Position numbers and translations under genes: made by a program. From Labrys sp. WJW (GTDB lineage Bacteria; Pseudomonadota; Alphaproteobacteria; Rhizobiales; Labraceae), in the NCBI RefSeq assembly GCF_001676615.1, contig NZ_LYXZ01000022.1:171455-235454 (forward strand): a stretch of 64,000 nucleotides of DNA, read 5' to 3'. Shown piece after piece: positions 9,083 to 17,526 of the stretch (positions within the stretch are counted from its first letter, which is position 1; each line of letters opens with the position of its first letter). The notes under the pieces were generated by a model. The model was not told the DNA's origin, ran no database searches, and saw only the letters and a program-made list of their open reading frames with translations.

Positions 9083-10267
9083 TCAGCCGGCCTGATGGTT
9101 GCCTTGGGGCTTGGCCTGGCCGAACCAGTTCGTCACGAAGCTGGGCAGGCCGCGGGCATGGCCGGTGTCGACACCGACCACCGCGCTCATGCCCATACGC
9201 AGGCTCGGCTTGTCGGGCGCGGGATCGATGCTGACGCGCATGGGAATGCGCTGGACCACCTTCACCCAATTTCCCGAGCTGTTCTGCGCCGGGAGCAGGG
9301 AGAAGCTGGAGGCGGAGGCCGGGCTGATGGTTTCGACCTTGCCGGTCCAGGTCACGCCCGGATAGGTGTCGACCGAGATCTCGACCGGTTGGCCGGGCTT
9401 GACATAGGTGAGCTCGGTTTCCTTCGGGGTCGCGTCCACCCACATATCGGTGGTGGAAACCAGGTTGAAGGCCCGCTGGGAGGCGTTGAGATAGGCGCCG
9501 CGCTGCAGGGAATCGACATTGGTGACGATGCCGTCGAAGGGTGCCCGCACCTCGGTGTCGCCGAGGTCGCGCTTGGCATTGTCGACGGCCGATTGGGCCT
9601 GGAGGTAGAAGGGGTTCTTTTCCACCGGCAGGGAGGCGTCGCCGCCAAGCTGGGCCAGCATGGCCTGGGCGTTGGCCTGGGCCACGATGACCTTCTGGCG
9701 CGCCGCATCGAGATCATGCTTGGCCTGATCGAAGCTCTGCTTGGAGGCGGCGCTGGAGGATTGCAGGTCCTGCTGGCGCTTGAACTGGGCCTCGTAATAG
9801 GGAATGTCCGCCTTGGCCTGTTCGATCTGGGCTTCGGCCTGGGCGTAACTCGCCTGCAGGGTCAGAACCTGGTTGCGTACGGTGCCGAGCTGCGCCTCCG
9901 CGCCCTCCAGGGCCGTGCGGTAGCTGCCGGGACGGATGCGGTAGAGCACGTCTCCCTTCTTGACGGCTTGGTTCTCGACGACGTCGATCTCCACCACCGT
10001 ACCGGCGACATCAGTGGATATGCCGACCATCGCCGCCTGCACATACGCGTTGTCCGTCTCCATCACCTGCCCGCCGGTGACGTAGAAATAGCCGCCGGCG
10101 ACGAGGGCGACGGGAAGCAGGGCAAAGAGCAGGGGGCGGGTCAGCGAGCGCTTGCGCATCTTGGCCGGCTGCGGCGTGACCGCATCCTGACCGGCCTTGT
10201 CGTTGGAAAGCCGCTCGATCTCGATGGGGTTTTCGAGTTTCTGGGCCTGGTTGCTGCCATCAGCCAT
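9083..10267 (-). CDS. emrA: HlyD-family membrane fusion protein, EmrA-like
   Basis: 394 residues with AAGGAGG upstream of the ATG. A short cytoplasmic N-terminus and one membrane anchor (about residues 46-63) are followed by the lipoyl-like strand VVEIDVVENQAVKKGDVLYR, a long alpha-helical coiled-coil hairpin (about 120-210, rich in Ala, Gln and Lys) and the second half-lipoyl segment VRAPFDGIVTNVDSLQRGAY. EmrA links EmrB to an outer-membrane channel for drug export. The start overlaps the end of the marR gene by eight bases, so translation is probably coupled. Confidence 0.93.
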   Translation of the reverse strand: MADGSNQAQKLENPIEIERLSNDKAGQDAVTPQPAKMRKRSLTRPLLFALLPVALVAGGYFYVTGGQVMETDNAYVQAAMVGISTDVAGTVVEIDVVENQAVKKGDVLYRIRPGSYRTALEGAEAQLGTVRNQVLTLQASYAQAEAQIEQAKADIPYYEAQFKRQQDLQSSSAASKQSFDQAKHDLDAARQKVIVAQANAQAMLAQLGGDASLPVEKNPFYLQAQSAVDNAKRDLGDTEVRAPFDGIVTNVDSLQRGAYLNASQRAFNLVSTTDMWVDATPKETELTYVKPGQPVEISVDTYPGVTWTGKVETISPASASSFSLLPAQNSSGNWVKVVQRIPMRVSIDPAPDKPSLRMGMSAVVGVDTGHARGLPSFVTNWFGQAKPQGNHQAG

Positions 10268-10724
10268 GTTTTGCCTCCTTGTCGTCGACCGGCTGGCGGC
10301 AGGCTTCGAGAAGGTTGGCCTTCATCTGCGTCAGGGTGTCGAGTAGTTTCACGCGGTCTTCGTCCGGGATACCAGCCAGGGCCTCCGCCCGGGTCCGGTC
10401 GCCGAGAGCGCGCATCTCGGCGAGAATGGGATGGGCGGCCGGCGTCAGGAAGAGCAGCCAGACCCGACGGTCGCTCGCATGCTGGCGCCGTTCGATCAGC
10501 CCGCGCGCTTCGAGCTTGTCGAGAATGCGCACCAAGGTGATTGGTTCGATTTCGAGCAGTTCGGCCAGCCCGCTCTGATGGATCCCTTCGCTGCGGGAGA
10601 GGAAGGCGAGCGCCTGCCATTGCGAACGCGTCAAGCCGATATCGCCGGCCCGCTGTTCGAAGCGCTTTCGCATCAGGCGGGCGACGTCATGCAGGATGAA
10701 GCCGAGGGTGGGCTGGTTGAGCAT
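10260..10724 (-). CDS. MarR-family transcriptional regulator of the emrAB operon
   Basis: 154 residues with the winged-helix MarR core: LTRSQWQALAFLSRSEGIHQ, then the recognition region LLEIEPITLVRILDKLEARG and the wing RRQHASDRRVWLLFLT. It is the first gene of the emrA-emrB operon and overlaps emrA by eight bases, the usual arrangement for a ligand-released repressor of its own efflux pump. A perfect palindrome lies 23 bases upstream of the start codon and is its likely operator. The inducing ligand cannot be told from sequence. Confidence 0.92.
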   Translation of the reverse strand: MLNQPTLGFILHDVARLMRKRFEQRAGDIGLTRSQWQALAFLSRSEGIHQSGLAELLEIEPITLVRILDKLEARGLIERRQHASDRRVWLLFLTPAAHPILAEMRALGDRTRAEALAGIPDEDRVKLLDTLTQMKANLLEACRQPVDDKEAKHG

Positions 10725-10746
10725 ATCTAGAACATGCCGTTCTAAT

Positions 10747-10762
10747 TATAAGCTTGCTTATA
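10747..10762. promoter_or_regulatory. Palindromic operator candidate for the MarR regulator
   Basis: TATAAGCTTGCTTATA is a perfect inverted repeat with 7-base arms around TT. It sits in an AT-rich gap between the divergent marR gene and the small exported-protein gene, where the marR-emrAB promoter must lie. The size and dyad symmetry fit known MarR-family binding sites. The assignment is by position and symmetry only. Confidence 0.6.
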
Positions 10763-10824
10763 TTTATCCATGATTATAACAAGGATGCCTCAAATGCAAT
10801 CGCCCAGATGGTGCGGACCGCAAA

Positions 10825-11187
10825 ATGGCTGCTGATCACGCGAGATTTGATCGGGGTCCGGCCCTGACGGGGGCCGGCTTGCTGTGCGCGACCTGGTTTG
10901 CCCTGATGCTCGGCACGCATTCGGCGGCCGCCGCGCCGCGCTTCGTCAGCTGCGGCGGCGCCGCCATGCTTGGAGCCGCGCTGCTCAATTGCTCGCACCT
11001 GGCACCGACCAAACCGGCGCAGCTGTGCAATTTCAGCTGGAGCCTCCTGCAGGTCGGCAATGTCCCGCAGGTGGTGAGCGGCTCCTTCCTGCTGCCGCCG
11101 GGCGCCAACAACGCCCAGGTCTATCAGGGGGCCGGCTACGTCGCCGCCCTGGCGTCGCCGGTCATTCTCTGCCAGGACCAGAATTAG
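10825..11187 (+). CDS. Small exported protein of unknown function
   Basis: 120 residues. The N-terminus has a hydrophobic stretch (about 15-35) ending in a run of alanines with a probable signal peptidase site before APRFVSC. The mature part is about 80 residues with four cysteines, consistent with disulphide bonding in the periplasm. I do not recognise a family. The frame is supported by the signal peptide and lack of a better alternative, not by homology. It is divergent from the marR-emr operon, and the palindrome at 10747 could affect it too. Confidence 0.5.
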   Translation: MAADHARFDRGPALTGAGLLCATWFALMLGTHSAAAAPRFVSCGGAAMLGAALLNCSHLAPTKPAQLCNFSWSLLQVGNVPQVVSGSFLLPPGANNAQVYQGAGYVAALASPVILCQDQN

Positions 11188-11364
11188 CGCTTGCCACCCG
11201 CTTTCGAGGCGGTGGCCTCTCTATTGCCGCTACAACGCCCCAAAACAGCCCCTTTTGGTTCACACGCCATACAAGTCGGCCAAGCTATCGCTTAGGTTGT
11301 ACTCACAGGCCATGAGCCGTTCGAGCTCGGCCCACGCCGGGTGGAAACCAAGAGGGCCAGATCA

Positions 11365-14253
11365 ATGTCCGCGACATTCCGCAGCGCTTTTGCGCTCCTG
11401 TTCATCCTGCTCGCGGCGAGTTTGCCGCTGCAACCAGCCCGGGCACAGAGCCAGGGCGAAAAGCGCATTGCCCTCGTCATCGGCAATGCCGACTACAAGG
11501 CCGGACCATTGGCGACCAGCGCCAATGATGCGGGCCTTATCGCCCAGACCCTGCAGGCCGCCGGTTTTGACGTGACAGGCGCCCGCGACCTGGACCAGGA
11601 TTCGCTGCGCAAGGCGTTCCGTGAATTCCTCGACAAGGCCTCCGCATCGGGACCCGACACGGTGGCTTTCGTCTATCTGGCCGGTTATGGCCTGCAGTCG
11701 GAAGGGCAGAACTACTTCGTGCCCGTCGACGCTGCCATCCAGACGCCAGCTTCCGTGCCGGCAGAGGCGGTACGGCTCTCCGATTTCACTCGGCCGCTCG
11801 GCGCCTTGCAGCTGAAGGCCAGCATCGTGGTGATCGACGGCGCGCGCGCCAACCAGTTCGCCCGCGGCGACCAGCCCCTGGCCGGCGGCCTGGCGCTCGT
11901 CGATGCCGAGCCCAATTCGCTGATCGCCTTCAATGCGGCACCCGGCACGGTGGGGCCGGCTGAGCAGGGGCCTTATGGCGCCTATGCCCAGGCCCTCGCC
12001 GAAATGATGCGGACGGGCGGGCTGCCGATCGCCGATGTGTTCGACCGTACCCGGTTGCGGGTGAGCGAGAGGACCAATGGCGCGGTGCTGCCTTGGAGCG
12101 CGTCGAAGCTCGGCGAGCCCTTCGCCTTCTTCGACCGTGCGGCCGATGCGCCTGCTCCCCAGGTTTCCCTCGAAGAGGACAAGGCGATGCAGTCCAAGCG
12201 CATCGCCGATTTCGACGCGCGTGATGCCTATGTCGCTGCCGTGGATCGGGACACCATGCAGGGCTATCAGGACTTCCTGACCGCCTTTCCGCGCGATCCC
12301 ATGGCCAAGCGCGTGCGCGCTATCGTGGCCGCCCGGCGCGAGGCCATCACCTGGCACGAGACTTGGAAGCGCGATACGCCCAATGCCTACTGGTCCTATC
12401 TCAAGCGCTATCCGCGCGGCCCCCATGCCTGGGACGCCCGCCGCCGCCTGAGATATCTGTCGGCCGAGATCGAGCCGCCGGCGCGTTTCGACGTGATCGA
12501 GTATGACGTGCCGCCGCCGCCGGAAGTCGAGGTCGTCTATGTCGAACGCCCGGTGATCGTCTTCTCCGATCCCGAATTCGACCTGCCGCCGCCCCCGCCG
12601 CCGCCGGTGATCTTCCTGCCGCCGCCGCCCCGCGATTTCGTGGAGCTGCCGCCGCCGCCGCCGCCGGTCGACGAGTATGTGCTGCCGTCGCCGCGCTATG
12701 TGGCGGTGCCCGAATGGGTGCGGCCGCCGCGTTACGTGGAGCCGCCACCGCAGAATTTCATCTTCAACAACATCCACAACGCCACCGTCATCAACGAGAC
12801 GCTGGAAGCCCCTCCCGAGCGCATGCGGCGCCAGGAGGGCGAGGGTGGCCTGACGACCGGAGAGAAAGCGGCCGGCGCGGCGATTGCCATTGGTGCAGCG
12901 GCTGCCGCGGCGCGCGTCGCCCTGCCGCCCTTCCTGCGCAATCGTGGCGGGCGGGGTGGCCAGCCCGGCATGACGCAGCCGGCTGCGGCGCCGCAGCCGG
13001 GTGAGCCCGGTCTGGCTCCGACTCCCGGCGAACCACAAAAGCCGGGACGCCTTCTGCCGGGACAGGCTCTTCCGGGCCAAGCGATTCCCGGCCAGGAAGG
13101 TCAGCCCGGTCGGCTGCTGCCGGGGCAGGAAGGTCAACCCGGGCAGCCCGGTACGCTGAAACCGGGGCAGGCTCAACCGGGTCAGCCCGGCCGGCTGCTG
13201 CCGGGACGGGTCCAGCCGGGCCAAGCCGTTCAGCCGGATGAAACCAAGCCAGGACGAGCCCAGCCCGGACAACTCCTGCCGGGCCAGGCGGCCCAGCCTG
13301 ATGAAGCCAAGCCGGGCCAGCGCCAGCCCGGCCTGAAGCCTGGACAAGGCCAGCCGGGCAAGGCCCTGCCGGGCATGAATGGCGAGGCCCTGCCGCTCGA
13401 CAATGGCAAGCCGCCATTGGGCGAAACCCCGCTGCCCGGCCGCAAGCAGCCTGCTGGCAAAGCCGGCAAACCCGGTCAGCTCGGCCAACCACTGCCGGGG
13501 GCACAGCCCGAGGGGCAGCCGGATCAGACCCAGCCCCAAAAACCCCTTCCGGGGCAGAAGGGCCAAGGCCGTGTGAAGCCGGGGCAACCGCAGCCGGACG
13601 GCAGCGCTCAGCCTCCGCTCGGGAACGGCCAGCAGCTCGGCAAGCCATTGCCGGGAACCGATGAGTCGCAGCCGCTTCCCGGTCGCAAACGGCCAAAGGG
13701 GCGTCAGCCACAGGATGACGGCGCCCAGGCTCCGCGGCCAGGCGCCACGCCCGAGGAACAGGCTGTGCCAGATGCTGGAGCGCCGGCGCAGCCGGCAGGC
13801 CGCAAGCGTCGCCCGGCCCAGGATGGACAGGGCCTTGGCGAACCCTTGCCACCAGCCGGACGGGCTTTGCCGGATGGCAGCGGGCAGCCGCAGCCTCAGC
13901 CGGGCCGTCGTCGTCCCCGCCAGCCCGATGCCGGATTTGCTCAGCCGGACGAACCGGCCCAGCCATCCGGTCGCCGGCCGCGCGTCCTGCAGGGCCAGCC
14001 GGGTGGTGGTGACGAGGGTGGTGCACCCATGCCGCGCCAGAAGCGCTTGAACCAGGCGCCTGCGCCGGACATGGAACCGGCTCTGAATGCACCGCGTCAG
14101 ACTCGGCCGCCGCGCGCGCAGCCCGATCTCGAGGGTGGGGCGTCCCGGCCGATGCAACGGCTGCGGCCACCGCCGCAAGAAGGGGCTCCGGCCGCGGGCG
14201 GGGGCGGACGCCAGCGCCGTTGTGGCGGCCAGGGCGCACCGCCTTGTGAATGA
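11365..14253 (+). CDS. Exported caspase-fold protein with proline-rich and Pro-Gly-Gln repeat tail; catalytic dyad lost
   Basis: 962 residues from ATG 11365 with AGAGGG upstream. A signal peptide ends near residue 28 (ARAQS). Residues 32-250 form a peptidase C14 (caspase/metacaspase-like) domain: RIALVIGNADY, then the loops that normally carry His and Cys. The His position (usual SGHG) reads AGYG with Tyr108, and the Cys position (usual DACR) reads DGAR with Ala160, so protease activity is not expected. Residues 320-370 contain YWSYLKRYPRGPHAWDAR, a segment common in such proteins. Then follow three poly-proline tracts (about 390-460), a hydrophobic Ala-rich stretch near 505-525, and roughly 430 residues of PGQ/GQPG/LPGQ/LPGR-type repeats of irregular period. 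It ends at a strong terminator. Confidence 0.82.
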   Translation: MSATFRSAFALLFILLAASLPLQPARAQSQGEKRIALVIGNADYKAGPLATSANDAGLIAQTLQAAGFDVTGARDLDQDSLRKAFREFLDKASASGPDTVAFVYLAGYGLQSEGQNYFVPVDAAIQTPASVPAEAVRLSDFTRPLGALQLKASIVVIDGARANQFARGDQPLAGGLALVDAEPNSLIAFNAAPGTVGPAEQGPYGAYAQALAEMMRTGGLPIADVFDRTRLRVSERTNGAVLPWSASKLGEPFAFFDRAADAPAPQVSLEEDKAMQSKRIADFDARDAYVAAVDRDTMQGYQDFLTAFPRDPMAKRVRAIVAARREAITWHETWKRDTPNAYWSYLKRYPRGPHAWDARRRLRYLSAEIEPPARFDVIEYDVPPPPEVEVVYVERPVIVFSDPEFDLPPPPPPPVIFLPPPPRDFVELPPPPPPVDEYVLPSPRYVAVPEWVRPPRYVEPPPQNFIFNNIHNATVINETLEAPPERMRRQEGEGGLTTGEKAAGAAIAIGAAAAAARVALPPFLRNRGGRGGQPGMTQPAAAPQPGEPGLAPTPGEPQKPGRLLPGQALPGQAIPGQEGQPGRLLPGQEGQPGQPGTLKPGQAQPGQPGRLLPGRVQPGQAVQPDETKPGRAQPGQLLPGQAAQPDEAKPGQRQPGLKPGQGQPGKALPGMNGEALPLDNGKPPLGETPLPGRKQPAGKAGKPGQLGQPLPGAQPEGQPDQTQPQKPLPGQKGQGRVKPGQPQPDGSAQPPLGNGQQLGKPLPGTDESQPLPGRKRPKGRQPQDDGAQAPRPGATPEEQAVPDAGAPAQPAGRKRRPAQDGQGLGEPLPPAGRALPDGSGQPQPQPGRRRPRQPDAGFAQPDEPAQPSGRRPRVLQGQPGGGDEGGAPMPRQKRLNQAPAPDMEPALNAPRQTRPPRAQPDLEGGASRPMQRLRPPPQEGAPAAGGGGRQRRCGGQGAPPCE

Positions 14254-14264
14254 GAATGAACGAA

Positions 14265-14292
14265 AACACCGCCCGGCTTGCCGGGCGGTGTT
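14265..14292 (+). terminator. Hairpin terminator after the caspase-fold gene
   Basis: Perfect 13-base arms, AACACCGCCCGGC and GCCGGGCGGTGTT, separated by two bases, lie 12 bases after the stop codon. The T-tract is weak (TTGCTTC). The converging SDR gene ends at 14320, so the hairpin may serve both directions. Confidence 0.8.
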
Positions 14293-14319
14293 GCTTCAGG
14301 ACGGTTGCCGTATTTTTCG

Positions 14320-15078
14320 TCAGAAGCCGCTGACGACATAGCCGCCGTCGACAGGCAGCGTGGTCGCGGTGACGAAGATCGAGGCGGGCGAGGCGAAGAA
14401 CAAAGCGGTGCCGACGAGATCGTCGACCGTGCCCCAGCGCTTGAGGGCCGCCTTGCTGGCGATCTTCCCGGCCGGCACCGGGTCTGACCACAAGGGCTTG
14501 GTCATGTCGGTGCGGTGATAGCCGGGCGCGATGGCGTTGACCCGGATGCCCTCGGGCCCGAATTTGTGGGCGAGGGCGCGTGTGAGCCCCATGATCCCGG
14601 TCTTGCTGGCGCAATAGGCCGGCACGCTGTCATCGGCCAGATAGCTCAGCATCGAGGCGAAGTTGATGATCGATCCCTGCGATTTCACCAGCAGGGGGTG
14701 GGCTGCCATGGCGAGGCGCATGGCGCTGTTCATGTTGACGTCGATGACTTCGAGATAGGTCTCTTCGGTCCACTCGGCGTCGGGGCGGGCAATGCCCTGG
14801 GCGTTGACGAGCACGTCGAGGGCCGGCAGGGCCGCAAAGAAGCGCTCGACCGCCGCCTTGTCGCGCACGTCGAGCTGCTCGAAACGGATGGAGCGGCCAC
14901 CATTGGCGGCCTTGGCCGCGGCAAGGCGCGCCTCGGTGGAGCCCGTCGCGATGACATCGGCGCCGAGGCTGGCAAAGCCCTGCGCAATGGCAAGGCCGAT
15001 GCCGCTGGAACCGCCGGAGACCACGACGGTCTTGCCTTCGAACAGGCCGGGACGGAAGGCGGAGAGCACGTCCTGCAT
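14320..15078 (-). CDS. Short-chain dehydrogenase/reductase
   Basis: 252 residues from ATG 15078, chosen for the GAAGGAAACC upstream; a longer open frame has no sensible N-terminus. Classical SDR features are the nucleotide-binding loop SGGSSGIG (21-28), NAQG (92-95), the catalytic Ser142, Tyr155 and Lys159 in YCASK, and a C-terminal VTATTLPVDGGYV typical of carbohydrate or hydroxyacid dehydrogenases. It would oxidise a sugar or polyol hydroxyl with NAD(P). It is 41 bases downstream of the FGGY kinase gene in the same direction, suggesting that the two act in sequence on one substrate. Confidence 0.9.
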   Translation of the reverse strand: MQDVLSAFRPGLFEGKTVVVSGGSSGIGLAIAQGFASLGADVIATGSTEARLAAAKAANGGRSIRFEQLDVRDKAAVERFFAALPALDVLVNAQGIARPDAEWTEETYLEVIDVNMNSAMRLAMAAHPLLVKSQGSIINFASMLSYLADDSVPAYCASKTGIMGLTRALAHKFGPEGIRVNAIAPGYHRTDMTKPLWSDPVPAGKIASKAALKRWGTVDDLVGTALFFASPASIFVTATTLPVDGGYVVSGF

Positions 15079-15118
15079 GCAGGTTTCCTTCAATTTTGAG
15101 AAAGGGATGATCGGCGGC

Positions 15119-16627
15119 TCAGCCTTGCTGCAGCCGGTCGAGATCGTCGTAGAGCGCCTGGGAATGGTGGTAGAGGCGGTCGAACACCGGCTGCATGCGG
15201 GCATAGGTCTCCGCCCAGGCCGGGTCGGGCAGGATCTCGGCGCTGTAGCGCACGAAATGGCCGACGGCGTCCTCGACCTTGCTGAACCGTCCGACCGCGG
15301 TTGCGGCCATCGCGGCGCAGCCGACGAGGCCGCATTCGGTTTCCTCGGGTACGAGGATCGGCACGTTGTAGGCGCTGGCCTTGATCTTCAGCCAGAGCTC
15401 GGTCTTGGCGCCGCCGCCTGAGGCGACCACGCGTTCGAGCTTCTGGCCGGTGGAGACTTCCATCACCCGGATATGGCGGTTGACCGCGAAGGCCACCCCT
15501 TCGAGCGTGGCGCGATGGAGATGGGCGAGGCCATGCTTGGCGCCGATGCCGAAGAACTGGGCGCGGGCATTGCGATGGGCGCCGAGCCGCTCGCCGGCCA
15601 GGAAAGGCAGGAAGAACAGGCCTTCGGCGCCGGCCGGCGCCTCGGCCGCCTTGGCGACGATGTCGCCGTAGGAGAGGGCCTTCTCGTGGAAGGCGCGGCG
15701 GGCCCAGCGCATGGCATCGCCGCCGGTTTCCAGCAGGGTGAACGGCCCCCAATGGCCTTCGACGGTGCGGACGTTGCAGATCTCTGGATCGAGCAGCGGT
15801 TCGCCGGTCACCAGCGTGATGATGGAGGAGGTGCCCATCACATCCGACGCCGTGCCAGGATGGACGACGCCCGAGCCCAGCACCGCCACCGGATAGTCAG
15901 CTCCGCCCACCAGGACGGGCGTACCCTCGGCAAGCCCGGTTTCCAGCGCGGCACCGGCGGTGACGCGGCCGAGAATGTCGAGCGGCGAGCGGATCGGCGG
16001 CAGCATGGCGGCATCGAGGCCGAGGCGGTCGATCATCGCGGCGGACCAGTTTCCGCTCGCCGGATTCATCAGGAAGCTGCAGGAGGCGTCGCCCTCGTCC
16101 ATGGCGATCTCGCCGGTGAGCCGCAGGTTGATGTAGTCCTTCGGCATCAGCACCGTCGCGGCGGCGCGATAGGCTTGCGGATCGTTGTCGCGCAGCCAGG
16201 CGAGCTTGAAGCCGGGCCAGGCGGGCGTCGGCGGATTGCCGCTCTCGGAAAGATAGGAGGCGGGCGGATTGTCCCGCTCGAAGGCTGCCACCAGGCCCGC
16301 CGTGCGCTTGTCGTTCCACAAGGGCGCGGTATCGCGTGTGGGATTGCCGTGGCTGTCGACCAGCACGGTGCCATGCATCTGGCCGCAGGCGGCGACAGCC
16401 TGGATCCTGGCGGCGGCACCCGCGTGGCGTTCGAGCACGGTGCGGATGGCCGAGACGGTGCCCGCCCACCAATCGGCGGGGCGCTGTTCCGACCAGCCGA
16501 AAGCCGGTACGATCTGGTCATATTCGCTGGCGGCGATCTCCAGGATGGCACCGTTGCCGGCCTCGACCAGAGCCGCTCTGGCGCTGCCGGTTCCGACATC
16601 GATGGCCAGGATGAGATCCTGTGTCAT
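15119..16627 (-). CDS. FGGY-family carbohydrate kinase, xylulokinase-like
   Basis: 502 residues from ATG 16627 with GAGGA upstream; earlier in-frame starts lie in the promoter region. The N-terminal ATPase-fold strand LILAIDVGTGSARAALVEAG and the C-terminal signature region VVASGGGAKTELWLKIKA place it in the FGGY kinases. ACGQMHGTVLVD is the substrate-loop segment seen in xylulokinases. These enzymes phosphorylate ketoses or polyols with ATP. The exact substrate is not certain, and the neighbours (a KDPG-type aldolase and an SDR) do not match a textbook xylose pathway. It is divergent from the aldolase operon across a shared 242-base control region. Confidence 0.9.
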   Translation of the reverse strand: MTQDLILAIDVGTGSARAALVEAGNGAILEIAASEYDQIVPAFGWSEQRPADWWAGTVSAIRTVLERHAGAAARIQAVAACGQMHGTVLVDSHGNPTRDTAPLWNDKRTAGLVAAFERDNPPASYLSESGNPPTPAWPGFKLAWLRDNDPQAYRAAATVLMPKDYINLRLTGEIAMDEGDASCSFLMNPASGNWSAAMIDRLGLDAAMLPPIRSPLDILGRVTAGAALETGLAEGTPVLVGGADYPVAVLGSGVVHPGTASDVMGTSSIITLVTGEPLLDPEICNVRTVEGHWGPFTLLETGGDAMRWARRAFHEKALSYGDIVAKAAEAPAGAEGLFFLPFLAGERLGAHRNARAQFFGIGAKHGLAHLHRATLEGVAFAVNRHIRVMEVSTGQKLERVVASGGGAKTELWLKIKASAYNVPILVPEETECGLVGCAAMAATAVGRFSKVEDAVGHFVRYSAEILPDPAWAETYARMQPVFDRLYHHSQALYDDLDRLQQG

Positions 16628-16869
16628 GGGTGTGTCCTCGGCTCGCTCGTTGAAAAAGGATGGGGGTATGCCGCCATCATCGTTTGCGCATTTTTTTGGA
16701 GTGATGCTACACGTTTTCCGGTCGGTCAACTGAAAATTCCGACATATTTATGCTGCGTTGCAATAAAATTAGGCGAGTATCTTGCCGGGGCCGATTGAAA
16801 TATGTAGCATTGCTACAAAATTGACACCCATGCCGATGTCATCGGCAAGCCCTGAGGAGAGCGCAGACA
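16628..16869. promoter_or_regulatory. Divergent promoter region between kinase and aldolase arms
   Basis: This AT-richer gap separates the two arms of the locus. Besides the palindrome at 16803 it holds a half-site TGCTACA at 16705-16711 on the kinase side. A possible -35/-10 pair for the aldolase arm is TTGCCG at 16782 and TAGCAT at 16805 with 17 bases between them, so the -10 would overlap the palindrome. These boxes are by eye only. Confidence 0.45.
16803..16817. promoter_or_regulatory. HexR/RpiR-type palindromic operator candidate
   Basis: TGTAGCATTGCTACA is a perfect 15-base palindrome with 7-base arms around one T, lying 53 bases before the aldolase start codon. Known HexR operators have TGTA and TACA arms around an AT-rich centre, and the locus encodes an RpiR-family regulator at 20562. 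The match in arms and spacing makes this its likely binding site. Confidence 0.65.
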
Positions 16870-17526
16870 ATGGCCGTCAATCCCATTGAGCGGATCGAGG
16901 CGATCGGCGTGGTGCCGGTCATCGCGATCGACAATCCCGCGGACGCGGTCGCGTTGGCCGATGCCCTGACGGCCGGCGGCCTGCCGGTTGCCGAGATCAC
17001 CTTCCGCACCAAGGCGGCCGCGGAAGTCCTGGCCATCCTGCGCGACCAGAGGCCGGACTTCCTGGCCGGCGCCGGTACGGTGCTGGACCTGGAATCGGTC
17101 AGGGCTTGCAAGGACAATGGTGCGAGCTTTGCCCTGTCCCCCGGTTTCGATGCGGAGATCGTCGCCGCCGCCAAGGCAATCGGCCTGCCCTTCGCGCCCG
17201 GCATCATGACGCCGACGGATCTCACCGCGGCCACCCGCGCTGGCCTGCGCCTGTGCAAGTTCTTCCCGGCCGGTGTCGCCGGCGGGCCGAAGGCGCTGGA
17301 AGGCATCGCTGCGCCCTTCAATCATCTGGGCGTCCGCTTCATCCCGACCGGCGGCGTCACGCTGGAAACGATGGGTGACTGGCTCAAGCATCGCTTCGTC
17401 GCGGCCGTCGGCGGCACCTGGATCGCCAAGCCCGACGATATCAGCGGCGGCAAATTCGCGGAGATCACCGCCAAGGCCAAGGCTGCCGTCGAGCGTGTCA
17501 AGGCGATCCGGGCGGGCGCGGCATGA
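16870..17526 (+). CDS. eda: 2-keto-3-deoxy-6-phosphogluconate-type aldolase
   Basis: 218 residues, a normal length for KDPG/KHG aldolases. Class I aldolase features are the general-base region VAEITFRT (Glu42), GAGTVLD near 67, and the Schiff-base Lys130 in LCKFFPAG, followed by FIPTGGVT. The family splits a 2-keto-3-deoxy-sugar acid phosphate to pyruvate and an aldehyde phosphate. AGGAGAG lies just upstream of the ATG. It is the first gene of the plus-strand arm and overlaps the next gene by four bases (ATGA). Whether the substrate is KDPG itself or a related keto-deoxy acid made by the neighbours is open. Confidence 0.92.
   Translation: MAVNPIERIEAIGVVPVIAIDNPADAVALADALTAGGLPVAEITFRTKAAAEVLAILRDQRPDFLAGAGTVLDLESVRACKDNGASFALSPGFDAEIVAAAKAIGLPFAPGIMTPTDLTAATRAGLRLCKFFPAGVAGGPKALEGIAAPFNHLGVRFIPTGGVTLETMGDWLKHRFVAAVGGTWIAKPDDISGGKFAEITAKAKAAVERVKAIRAGAA

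Noticed and set aside
13000..14100. Direct repeats that could be taken for a CRISPR array
   Set aside because: The repeats are irregular, in frame and code for PGQ-type peptides; there are no constant-length unique spacers and no cas genes.
11362..14178. 938-residue open frame antisense to the caspase-fold gene
   Set aside because: Mirror of the repetitive coding strand, dominated by Arg/Leu repeats; no start signal or domain.
12791..14614. 607-residue open frame on the minus strand
   Set aside because: Overlaps the caspase-fold gene and the SDR gene in the wrong frame; composition is typical of antisense to PGQ repeats.
16628..16869. TTGACA at 16821 as the -35 box of the aldolase operon
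   Set aside because: No acceptable -10 lies 16-18 bases downstream; the TTGCCG/TAGCAT pair fits the operator position better.
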